This document shows positions 36,154 through 46,837 of a stretch of DNA of 64,000 nt, piece after piece. How positions within the stretch are numbered: position 1 is the stretch's first letter; each line of letters begins with the position of its first letter. Source of the stretch: Coprinellus micaceus (taxonomy: Eukaryota; Basidiomycota; Agaricomycetes; Agaricales; Psathyrellaceae). The DNA lies in the NCBI GenBank assembly GCA_951394405.1, contig OX596334.1, positions 248,001-312,000 on the forward strand. Direction: 5' to 3'. The translations under genes were made by a program, and so were the position numbers. The notes under the pieces were generated by a model. That model saw only the letters and a program-made list of their open reading frames with translations. It did not search any database and was not told where the DNA came from.

Positions 36154-37198
36154 ATGGTCCGGATTCGACCAAACCTTCTCGTGCCTCCAGGGGGCGTTAC
36201 GATTTGCGACAACCCATTGGTAAGTTAACCTCCCAGTTCCTCTACCTACGCGTTTCCCTTACCATTTAGTCCTAGTGCAATCTCCGGGAATCCAAAATCC
36301 CTCCAACGGCGAGGCACTGCTCGGGTTGCCGGACATTCGCGTACTGCTCCGAAGCTTGTCAGAAGGTAGATTGGAGCCAACGACACAAGTACGAGTGCGG
36401 GGCTGCCGGGGAAGACACTCGAAGTAAGATCTTCTCAGTGTTTAATTCCCGAGTTTCCCAATGCGGTTACTGATTCAGTGCACCCCGACACAGGGCGCAA
36501 GTCGATGGCGGCGGGCTACAGTCACTCGACGCGTGCATTTCACCTGGCCGTTATGGAGAGGTTTTACAATGATCCTATCGTGAGCCGCCTACCCGTGAAC
36601 TTCCTCGACATTGCGATCGACGGTTATGGGGTCGCGTCATTCTCGTCGTTCAACTTAGTGGGGTGGCCGATGCGAGCTAGCACGCGCGTGTTTGCGCTTG
36701 CTCCTGATGACCCCTGGGATGATTCGTCATACGATCAGGAGTATTCGAAGCCGAGATACACGTCCCTAATTGAAGGCGAGCCCGAAAGTTCAGCAGGTGT
36801 GCGCATCGTTGAAGCTCACTCTCCTTGGGGAGCGCATGTCAGTACCGTCTGTTTGACCGTCAGGCTGCACAAGGACGAGGAGGTAGAAGGGAGGTTCGCC
36901 TCGGGCTATAGTATAGTTCGTCACACTCAGTAAAAACGGGAAGTCACGGTTTGCGCAGAAAAACGATTTGGGACCTGATGGTGACCTTGACGAGACCGCG
37001 ATGCGGCGGGTGGGTGACCGGTGGGTGACTTCCAACAACCCGAGCAGAGGTCAAAATTACGACACTTTTGACGGGATGACTTAAAAGACGTTTTTTTGTG
37101 ATAAATGTGACCTCCCTGTGCCCTAGACGTGACTTCCCGTTTTTACTGAGCGTCACAGGCGACGTAAACCTGTATGTTTCTCTCATCGTGGTATCTAG
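36154..37198 (+). pseudogene. N-terminally truncated MYND-family gene interrupted by a 225-bp element
   Basis: It keeps only the C-terminal half of the family. A short exon ends VTICDN, corresponding to CDN at the end of the long exon in the copy at 46838-48996. An intron (about 36221-36272) precedes the MYND exon with CNLRESKIPP..RHCSGCRTFAYCSEACQKVDW..HKYEC. A second intron (about 36423-36478) precedes the C-terminal exon, HSTRAFHLAVMERFYNDPI to FASGYSIVRH. The inserted element (36926-37150) cuts the last codons and brings an in-frame TAA at 36931-36933. Without it the frame would run on to TAG at 37196-37198. The 400-residue helical region found in full copies is absent, so this was probably a remnant before the insertion. 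A start at 36154 is only a guess. Confidence 0.7.
36926..37150. mobile_element. 225-bp MITE-like element with 23-bp perfect inverted repeats
   Basis: The ends are identical inverted repeats of 23 bp beginning CTCAGTAAAAACGGGAAGTC (36926-36948 and 37128-37150). The 7-bp sequence CGTCACA flanks it directly on both sides (36919-36925 and 37151-37157). It has no coding capacity. The superfamily is uncertain: 7 bp is not the standard hAT duplication. It interrupts the end of the truncated MYND copy. Confidence 0.9.
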
Positions 37199-37546
37199 TC
37201 GTCTCGCTGACTTGATATGTTTCTGATTAATTAAGGCTGCGCTACCAACGCGAGTGTAGCTCGATACATATTGGAAGCGACTTTTGGGGTGTGTTCAGTC
37301 CCTTCTTATTTTCATCATGCGGTTCGAAGGAAAACGACGGAGCGGAGACAGTAGGCGATTGATGCTTTCTCTGCTTCGAAGCACGAGCCTCGAGGACATT
37401 GACACTTAGAAGTTTGCTAGTTTCAATTGGCCGTCCTTGATTCTCTCAATCTCCATACCGCGAGATGTGAATATGCTGCTCTCGCCTCACGGAGTCATAC
37501 AGCTCAACTTGCCAAATGAGCTTGACGTCGGTTTCATACGCGTCAG

Positions 37547-38100
37547 CTAACCTGGGTTGTCCTCACCGCCTGACGCGGTACACGACGTATACACCTCCGC
37601 AAGCGCGTTCATCCACGAACGGAAAGCATAATAGGCTTCGGGGAGCCAGTCGTGACGCGGATGGCAAGCTTCAAAGATAGCTTCGGATACGACATGGTCG
37701 TACAATTCAGAACAGGGTTGGGCCAGGGGACTTTGAATAACCGAAGGGAAGACGAAGTGCGAAGCCAAGAGCTTGAAAATATCTTGGAAAGACTTCACTT
37801 CGGCTGCGCTCTTGTGCAAGGACGAGCGTAGGACATAAATACGCAGAGTTATGAACCTGCCTGAGACGAGGTCCCTCACGTTCCGGACGACGCGAGTTAG
37901 AGCTAACGACGCGATTTGGCAAAGCGCAAGAGTTGGGGATAGTAGGCCAGGAGATTCGAGGTACTGGGCTTCCAGATCACCGACAGCTTCGTACGCCGTG
38001 GAGAGAAGATGTCCGAAAGCTCAGAGAGGTACTTGACCGCCTCAAATTTGAGGCGTACAATTCTTCGTGGATAGCGCGTTGTAAAATTTCCATAGGCCAT
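37547..38100 (-). CDS. Uncharacterised gene or gene remnant
   Basis: Two open segments have protein-like composition. The first (38100 to about 37905) reads RIVRLKFEAVKYLSELSDIF and NLLAYYPQLLRFAKSR. The second (about 37860 to 37547) reads RFITLRIYVLRSSLHKSAAE, then FKLLASHFVFPSVIQ and LPEAYYAFRSWMNALAEVYT. An intron of about 49 nt with an odd donor (GTCGTT) would join them in phase. An acceptor-like CTTTAG precedes the first ATG, so there may be earlier exons. I recognise no family. It may be a helical relative of the MYND group without its finger, but I have no alignment to show it. Confidence 0.35.
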
Positions 38101-39246
38101 CTAAAGAGCCTTTTTTGGCTTGCCCCACTTGCTAGAGATGGTGTTGTGGGTCAGGAGCGCCGTTCCAACTTCTGACCACCATGTTGCAAGGTAGTACGTA
38201 CTGTCGGCGTGAAGGGGTAGTTTCGAGCCCGGACCGCATTCGTGGTATTTTGAGCGTTTTCAGGGTCTTGGGTCGACCCGGCGCCTGCCCTTGTTGGGGT
38301 AAAGTAGTGCCCACGCCGTTCACTCGACTCGGACATAGTGGACCTGGGGAGGCCTGCACGTTGTGGTGGCCGTGACGGTGCAAGACTGAAACGGGCCAAT
38401 CATAACCGATCGAAAATTGGTGGCATCTAATCTAATCTTTGGGTCTATCAGTTTCAATGACCCAGGAGCACACACGCAATAGTTGGTGGTACTCTACGGT
38501 ACACCTTGTATGCACAGGTGTCGCTTGTCGACCGTCGTGGAGACCCCGGGGGAGCAGTTGATCCGCCCTGATTCGGGATCATACGGTGGGTGGAGGCTGG
38601 GTACATAGCTGGCGGCGCTCTGTTTGAGTTCTACTACAATCCCCGGGGAGTGAATGAAGCTTACACACAACGAACTGCGTTTCTAGACGGCGACTGGTCG
38701 TGTTATGGACCGGTAACCATTGTTCGCGACCTCTGACAGCTTGTGGTTGGTTGATCATCTCCACACGGCGTGACGGGTGATCCAATAGGCGCCTATCCCT
38801 CGAATTGGCGCCCAAGAGGTTCAATGGTGGAGTGCGTTGATTTGTGCTCCTAGATTACGTGAGGAATATCGTTGGCTTAAAACAAAGTATCTCATTACCA
38901 CAAACTGCCAACATACTCCTACAAGCTTCCGACAAGCTAGGACACGCCCCCCTGACGCGGTGGCGCAAGACCACCTGCAGAAAGCACCTGCAGGCAGACA
39001 CATGGTCAAAGAATTTGTAACTTGAACGTGCGAGCGGGTGGCCAACCCACAATGAAGCTGTGCTCGTGGTCTGCGCGATCACGTGCAAATCGCAATGGGC
39101 TTTCCGAGTTGCCTAAAAGAGTTGTTTGGCCATTGTTACCTCAAAATCGCGCAAACCGTGCCACTCTGGCAATTCCTCATTCTTTCTTCCTCTCCACCAT
39201 CGCCTCTTCTTGACCAAATCCACCCGCCTCCCATATCTCGAGCGAA
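38101..39246. other. Intergenic, 5' side of the FunK1 pseudokinase gene
   Basis: About 1.1 kb. Several short open frames overlap in all frames without splice continuity. No terminal repeat, RNA gene or clear promoter motif was identified. Confidence 0.4.
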
Positions 39247-42210
39247 ATGCCATCCAGCAACCGTAGCCGCAAGTCGACGAAGGCCGCGTCGAAGGCGAAA
39301 CCGAAACCGAAAGGCAAAGGCAATGTGGAGGCCGAAGAACCTAGCGGACCCACCATAGCCGATGGTGAAAATTCATCCTTCAGGTACGCGAAAGTCTCAT
39401 TGGCTCAGGGAAACCGATACTAACTAAGCCAATAGGTTCACCATGCCCATGCCAACGTCAAGGCCCCCTGTCACCCCTCCTCAGCAAGGCACGCTCCCCG
39501 ACGTCGATACTACGCCCACCCGAATCCGCGGCGGTCCCAGCAGCCAGTTTCCCTTGAACTTCGGACCCGATGCCCGTGACACGGACAACGACAACGATGC
39601 GCTACAGACCTCCAGCAACCAACCTGCCCACGAAGACTCTATCCGCGCTCGCCTTAAAGACATATCCCAGCGCGTTGACGTTGCTGGGAATAACTTCAAG
39701 GACATATCGGCCTCTACTCCGTACGACTCTCGCAGCGCTGCGCCTACTGCCAAAGGACAGCCCGTCAGGCTAGAGGGTCTATCTCTCGCGAGGTCCATCG
39801 GTTATGCTCCCACTTCCGACCCTGGCTTTATATACAACCAGAACTTTGCAGAGGGTCTTGACGCCAACGATATCAAGGAGTGGCTCGGTTCCAAGGCTTC
39901 TGACAAGGTCTACGGCCTAAATTGGAAGAGGAAGAAAACGAAGAATTTTAGGGCGAAACATCGTGCGGGAGTGTGGAACCTTCCTGAGGTTGCCAAGGAG
40001 GAGAAGGAGTTATATACCCCTTCCCTGACGATTCTCACCGCTATTGTCGAACGCTTCGTCAAGCCAATGTTGGGCCCGGGAGTTGAACGGACAGTGGTGG
40101 ATACTCATAAGACCTCACTTTCACACAAGGAAACCGGCACTCTTACGTCGCCCGACTTTGTAGTCCACGCAACGGGTCCATCCTTTGAGGTCCCCCCTGA
40201 TGGCAGAAAGCTTGGATACACCAATATCGTTGCATTCCTGGACGCTAAACTTGACGGGCAAATGGACTTGGCCGCGAATCTGAAACAAGCGTCCGTGTAT
40301 ACTCGGTGAGTATCTTCGCACTCTTTCGACACCTCAGCTGGCCTGACAATTACCCATCTAAACAGGCAGATCTTCGCTCAACAGCCCAACCGCATTTTTG
40401 TGCGGTGCCTCTTCTTCAGTGAGAAGCAAGCACAGCTCATACAATTCGACCGCGCCGGTGCCCAGTATACTCCTTGCATTGATATCAACGTCCAACCTCA
40501 AGCCTTCATCCGCATGGTCGTTGGGGTGTGCGGGGGTGGTTCTGAGCGCCAGATGGGCTTCGACGATAGCTTCCATTGGGAGATCGTGAACGGCAGGAAG
40601 AGCGAGGGCTACCTGAAGTTTGGCCCACCGGGGAAGGAGAAGATATTTGACCTCGTCGATCCTCATCCTCTTTCCCATTCCTTCGATATTAGAGGGTGTG
40701 CAACCACGGTGTGGGACGTTAAGGAACGCGGGACAGGAGCTCGCTTCATAGTCAAGGACTCGTGGGCCCCTGACGGGCGTACTCCCGAACACAAACTCCT
40801 GGAGATCATACAGGACGTGAAGGGGGTTGGAAAGATGGTGGACTTCCAGATTCGCGACATGAAGGCAAGCGGCTTCCGCTGCGAGACGACCATTGGATCC
40901 TTCACGGATCGCCAGGCCTCAAGGGTTATAACGGAGCCCCATGGTCGCGGTATTAAGAGATTCAGCGACACGTTGGAGCTCCTTTATGCTGTATATGACA
41001 TCCTCATCGGTGAGTAATTGTCCTTTCTTCGGTACTGTGCCCATTTCCCTAACCCCTTCTGCCGCAGCCCATTTCGAAGTCTACGGATTGAATATTCTCC
41101 ATCGCAACATCACTGACAAGACCCTGTTCCTCGGATGCGAAGATGCTAAAGTGGGATTGCGTGGCATCCTCACTGGCTTTGAGGAGGCGTTGAATTTCGA
41201 CCCGACCACAGGCGACAATACCATCGCGAAGGAACTTCGATCAGTGAGTTGTTAGTGACCGTCCGTCAGTTATACGCCACTGACCGGCATTAACACAGGG
41301 AACTCGCTTCTTCCAGTCATGCGTGATTCTGAGTTGTTTGACCGAGCTCAGCGTGGGCGAGGCACCACCCCATGACCATACAGACGACCTCGAGAGTATC
41401 TTCAACCTGATGTGCCTTCTCTTCTTCGAGCGCCACCCCGGTGGTAAAGAGCGGAGCAAGAAAGACAAGGCGAGGAACGTGGTCAGGGGGTGGGACTCAG
41501 ACACGCCCGAGGACGCGCTGGCGTTCAAGTCTTTGCTATTCAACCCGGCCGTCGGCCAGAAGGCTGCTGCCATCGAGATTGTCACAGACTCCTGGGGACG
41601 AGCTTGCGGTGCCCTCTTTGAGGCATTCATGGAGTGGGTCTGGAGTATCCAGCAACAGAAGGGAGCTATTCTTCAGGAGTATCGGAAGGAGCAGTGGGAG
41701 ATAAAGAAGCGTGAAGAGATCAAGCAGAAGAAGGAAATGGAGGAGAAGAAGAGGAAGAAGGGCCCAGCTGCGAAGAAGAATGTTGATTTGGCTGACGATA
41801 AGGAGACCGGAGAGCAGGGCGGGGTCGATGGTCAGGTTGAAGAGCTCACAAAGCCTATGATCGCCCACGTGGTGGCTGACGACGACAATCCACTGGTAGA
41901 TGAAGACGGCGTCGAAGAGCTTCTCGACATTCTCGAGCCAGCCCCTCCAGCTCCCAAGGAGAAGACCGTGTTCAAGAAAGGCCTTTTCGCACCCCTCATG
42001 GAGAATGGGATGGTCACCAACCACTACGACACAGTCATCAACTTCTTCATTATGGCCATAACAGAGATTGAGCTGTGCCCAGACCAGAATGGGCCTCCCC
42101 CTGCCGCACCAAACAGGCCCGCCAAACGCAAGAGTGAGCAGGATTTCAACCACGAAGCCCACAAGAGGCTGAAGCTGCATCGCAACACCAAGTCCGCTAC
42201 TAGTACTTGA
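39247..42210 (+). CDS. FunK1-type kinase-like protein, probably a pseudokinase
   Basis: Five exons. A Lys-rich N-terminus (ATG 39247) leads through an intron near 39382-39434 to SFRFTMPMPTSRPP. The body matches the fungal-type protein kinase family and the neighbouring gene at 42988-45257: PGVERTVVDTHKT, ATGPSFEVPPDGRK, QIFAQQPNRIFVRCLFF, FHWEIVNGRK, RGCATTVWDV, RFIVKDSW with the expected ATP-binding lysine. The catalytic loop reads LHRNITDKTLFLG (about 41096) where the family has HRD, so the catalytic Asp is Asn. The metal-binding DFD is replaced by GFE in GILTGFEEAL (about 41174). Both losses argue against phosphotransfer. DDLESIFNLMCLLFF, typical of FunK1, remains. A Lys/Glu-rich insert (KKREEIKQKKEMEEKK) and a nuclear-type basic end follow. 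Confidence 0.88.
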
Positions 42211-42987
42211 GATCCCATACCTTCGAATGCCAGAGTTTGTTGTCGTTGACCCTTCGTATATATGCTTTCCTAGAGTTTGACGCTCGAATGTATTTCCCGG
42301 AGTATTTATTTGCTGGTGGTGTCGTTCATCTCGAGTGTAGATCGAGACGTTTTCAATGCCACTGCTTTCACCCTTACCACATTCTTCGTGGACACCCGAA
42401 CATAGGCCATGCATGCGAGGGAGGACTTCTTCAATTCGTAAGGTTATGTCTCCGAGAAAGCGAAGGTTGGTTTGCAGATGAACAGTAGCTCGGGGAGGGA
42501 ATTGCGAAGATGGAAAACGAACGGCTGACTAAGCCCCGAAACAGGGGCAAGTGTCCTTTGCGATGTCCTCTTCCATCCAAAGCTCGTTTCTATACATCGA
42601 GTATCTCCGGGAGACGAAGCGGGACGCAGCCAGTCGCAAATCCTCCAGAGCGGTAGTAGATAGGATGGACCGTCCCAAAGTTCCTCTTAGACTTGCGACT
42701 AGCCTACAGCGCTCATTCCCGAACGGAGGAGAGGGTGGTATGTGGCATTAGACGTTCTACGATAGGTACACGTACATAGTGGTAATAAAGATATAGAATC
42801 GACAACAGAGGGGTTTTAATCCAGGACAGCAAAAAATAAGAAGAGGTCGAGAGAGCTCCAGGCGACATGGCGTATACAACGGTTGATGACAGGAGGGTAT
42901 GGGGAGAGGTAGAAGGTATCGTTCAGGTAGGAGAGGTTGCGCTGGGAAAGGAGATATATCGCACAGGGGAGAAGGCCGTATTTTTCC
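42211..42987. other. Intergenic between convergent FunK1 genes
   Basis: About 780 bases shared by the two 3' ends. No coding exon or repeat is evident. Confidence 0.45.
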
Positions 42988-45257
42988 TTAACGAGAGCGG
43001 CGCGTAACCCGGGCAATCTTCTTGGCACGCTTCGCCTGAGGGAGCGACACTTGAGGGTCATTGTCCTCTTCTAGGCGGCGTTTTTGTATACGCGCAGAGC
43101 GTCGGGGTTGATCTATATGCGGGGCCTGACCACTTGAAGCCACTCCGGCTGTGGCTGTGAGAGACGCCCCCGTCTTTCCCTCGAGGGGGCCGCGGAGGCG
43201 AGCTGAGCGGCGGATTTGAAGGGCGGGCGTAGCAGTGGATCCTTGGCAGGGGGGAGGGTTGATGGCCTGTATAGCTTGGTCAAACATCTCTAGGACGGCA
43301 GAATAGTGCTCGTCCCGTTTAGGTAAGAGGTGCTCGGGGCCCTTCTTTTGGAATACCAATCTCTCCTTGTCACTCCTTCTGGATAGTGTCCAAGCGCAGA
43401 ACTTCTTGAACAAACGTTGGCAAATAGGACCCCACGAAGCTTTGATCAGGCGCCCAATCTGGAACTCGAGCGGGCCACCTCCAAGAAGGCCTTCCTTGTT
43501 GGTAAAGGCATAGCTAGCATTGTCTTCGTTCCAGGTCAACAGGATCGAGGGTCCTTCCTCGGTGCCTGGGACGCAACTACCGTCCGGCCTGAACAGCAGC
43601 ATGATGTAGACGAGGACGTAGAAGAATGACTGAAGATCGTCCAGGTAGTCGTGGGCCGTGTTCTTCTTTCTCATGAACTTGCTGGATAGCACTGAGAGGG
43701 ATTGGAAGATGGGGAGGCCCTAATTAGGTGGAAATCAGCGATGAGGCTACTAACAACCAAAGACAGTAAACGTACAATGTTGTGGTCTGCCTTGATTGTA
43801 GGCTCAGATTCTGTTGCTCTGAAGGCGAGGTCGAAGTCGATCAGGACGCCCCGCTGTCCCTCAGGCGCGCCATCCTTCCCGAGAAGAACGTTTTGAGCTG
43901 AGACGTCCCGGTGAAGTATTCGAACGTCATCGGCGACAAGCCTTTGGTGGCCTGAAGTACACGTGAGATTGGGAGGTCCAATTCGTAGAGAAGTGAGGTG
44001 TACATACCGGCTATAGCATCTCGAATCGCAGACAATAGTTGAACTATCGACGTGAAGTACTCGACCGAGCGCCCGTACGCCTTCATCGTCACCCGCGTTG
44101 CCACACGGTTCTGGAAGTCCCCAAAGGTACTCGAACACCGGAAGTCTTTCGTCTCTCCGCGGCCAGTTTCGTAGGAGACCATGTGCACAATGCCTGGTGT
44201 GTCCTTGACCAGCTCCAGGAGCTCATACTCCCCACGGAGATCATCTAGGCGCCACGTGTCTTTGACGACCAGTTCCTCAAGGGTATCAGGGTCCTGAACA
44301 CGCCAGCACGTAGTCGCCCGTCCTCGAATCTCGTTTCGCGGGGTGCGCATTTGCTCTAGAATGGGGTAGGCCTTGGGCTTGCCATTCGGACCCGTCGTGG
44401 TGATAGTCCCCCTCTCCTTCCTTCCGTTGACGATGGCCCACTGGATGCTGGTATCTATACCGAGAACGCGCTCATCGGCGGAAGAGAGTCCAGCGACTAG
44501 TCGAACGAGAGTCGCAGGGTGCTGGTGAATGTTGAAGGGTGGGGTGATCTCCGCGCCTGTCCGGTCGAAGTGGACGAGCCGTGCGTGTGACTCTGTGAGG
44601 ACAAGCGAGCGAACGTAGAGGCGATTGGGTTGGTCACGGAGGATCTGCCTGTACACGAGTTAGTATTTGAAACATCGCTCGTTGCGGTGGTACATACTGG
44701 GCATATGTTTCCATTTCATGGACCTGTTCATCGACGCTCCCCGCGTTCGAATCGAATTTCACGGTGAAGTAGGTTGCCATACAGGAATACCCTACGTTGA
44801 CCTCGGCCACCTCTGAGCTAGGCAAGGACCGAAGTGCCTCGGGAATGTCGAATGACGGCCCCGTTGCAGGAACGACCAGCACAGGGCACCTGGCATACCC
44901 GTTCTCGTCCGTCGCCTCACACCCCGGGTGACCTTGAGTATTGATCAGGTGTCTCTCGACTCCGGGTTCGCTGGTCTTCACGAATCGTTGCACCACCGAT
45001 GAAAGGATCGAGTATAGACCATCGACAAGGGATTTCCTGTTCATCAGCGAGTCGGGGATCGACCACTTCTTCTGGTTGGGATCGTAGCTCTCGGTCTTTT
45101 GCAGGAATGAACCAACTTCATCATCTGCTATAATATCACGGTAGAGGCCGTGTGCGTAAGTGTCGTTCGTTGTTGTGTATCTTGAATAGAGCTTCGGGCA
45201 TCCAGGATCTTCTGGCGCTTTGGGTACGGCTCCTGGCGTTGTGTAGGTCGAGGTCAT
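42988..45257 (-). CDS. FunK1 fungal-type protein kinase with canonical catalytic motifs
   Basis: I start it at the ATG 45257 (MTSTYTTPGAVPKAPEDPG); the frame is open to an ATG at 45428, so a longer form is possible. Exons carry PGVERHLINTQGHP, ATGPSFDIPEALRS, then QILRDQPNRLYVRSLVL after a short intron, IQWAIVNGRKERG, RGRATTCWRV and EELVVKDTW (ATP-binding lysine). The catalytic loop ILHRDVSAQNVLLG (about 43915-43890) and the metal-binding VLIDFDLAF (about 43830) are intact. After an intron at about 43722-43776, DDLQSFFYVLVYIMLLF gives the FunK1 C-lobe. A tail with repeated R-R-S-A-R and basic clusters ends at 42988. The family is expanded in Agaricomycetes; substrates are unknown. It should be an active Ser/Thr-type kinase by its motifs. 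Confidence 0.9.
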
Positions 45258-46837
45258 TGCGAAGTTTTGAACTAGGGTAATACTGTCGATTCCCAGAGTC
45301 TTTCCGGATGGAATTGGCGCTGGAGGATGACGGATGGTGACGGAACGAGGGAGAGGGTCAATTGCATCCGTCAGCAATTGCCATTCGCGTCTGTTGCCAT
45401 CACGTCCCACGTGACCGTTAGGAGGCACCAGGGGTCGAATTAGCGCCCACGAACCAGAAAAGTACTACAAAACGACGTCTACCGCGAATACAGGACGTCC
45501 GTATCCCCGGAAATGTCCGGGAATAAAGTCAATAAGGAGAGACAAATACAGTACTATTAGCTCAGCAGACGTCCGGTTCGCTCAATTCCATACATCGGCC
45601 TCGCCTGCCAGTGGTCTTTTGCTTCACCCCCTTGATCTTCATCCCTACAAGAAATTCCAATCTAGAGATGATCAGGATAAGTACCAGACGACTGTAGCTC
45701 GGAAATATGTTCACCAATATTTCCAAACATATGGCCTATCATCGAGTTTTCATCTCCTCTCATTTGCCTCTCATTGAATTTTTTTTTGGCGTGGCCCGCT
45801 GAGCCTCACCAACCAAATGGCCACATAGCCATTTCTCTCCGCCAAATACGCCATACCAAGTTTCACTTCATTGGGCCCCTCCTTGTAGCCCTCGCCATAC
45901 GCCTCGACAAAGGCCGTTTGTCGTGGAATCAAGGACCCATCCTACTCAACATAGCCAGTTGCCCTTGGGTTCGTTTGGCACGATACGTAATGAGGATTAC
46001 AAGTCCCAGCTTGACACAATATTTTCGTACAATGAGGGCAACGCAGAAGAGCTGAGATGGGTGGTATTGTCGCGTTCCATTGGACGGTTGAGTCATACGG
46101 CATGGTATAGGCCTGTTGGGAACACGAAAGGTCAATCTGCTGGGGGTGGGTGGACTTAGCTGAACGCTGTGCGTAAGATCGGGTCGGACGTCTTTTCAGA
46201 TTGGAATATTAGGATGAACCAGAGGCTCACCTTGAGGCATTCCCGAAAAGGTCCAACGACTCGCTTTGGCACTCGATCCTTGGTCGGTATATATACCCCG
46301 GTGCTTCCCAGAGCTCGATCATCTCATCCGGAAGGTCGCCCTTCTCCTAAGGCTTTCCCGTCGTCGCTGTATTAATCTCACCCATCCACTAGGGCATTCA
46401 CGGCAACATAATACGTGATAAACCCCCAAAGACACGACGTCTCCCCCGTTCGGAGCCCACAATCGATCCGGGCGGTGTGGACTGGGTGTGCTCAGTCATG
46501 ACGCTGCAGATGATGATAGTGCATGGGAAGGGCAGTAAGGCGCATAGAAGACTTTCCATCTGTCTTTAAAATATTCACGGCATGGTGGTCGAGTACTAGG
46601 AAGAGCACAAGCATTTGGCCTTGGGCGGCTCGATCATCCATGACAATCCAACTCATATGTAACTTACACAACCATTGGAATAGCAGAAGTCCCAGAACCA
46701 CAAGCCGGCCGCAAGCCTCAGCAACCTGCTGTATTCGACCTGCTCACCCCATTGCATCTCGTGAATCATAGATGAAGAATCCATTGGTATTAGCATGCAA
46801 GAAAAGCAAGAAAAATATGATAAGCGCTTCAGACCCT
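45258..46837. other. Intergenic, no gene seen
   Basis: About 1.6 kb. A self-complementary GGTATATATACC lies near 46277 and could be a TATA element, but no coding exon follows that I can support. Short open frames on both strands lack splice continuity. Confidence 0.45.

Noticed and set aside
45774..46375. Plus-strand open frames after a T-run, with a TATATA site near 46277
   Set aside because: Starts are non-ATG or lack coding character, and no exon chain follows.
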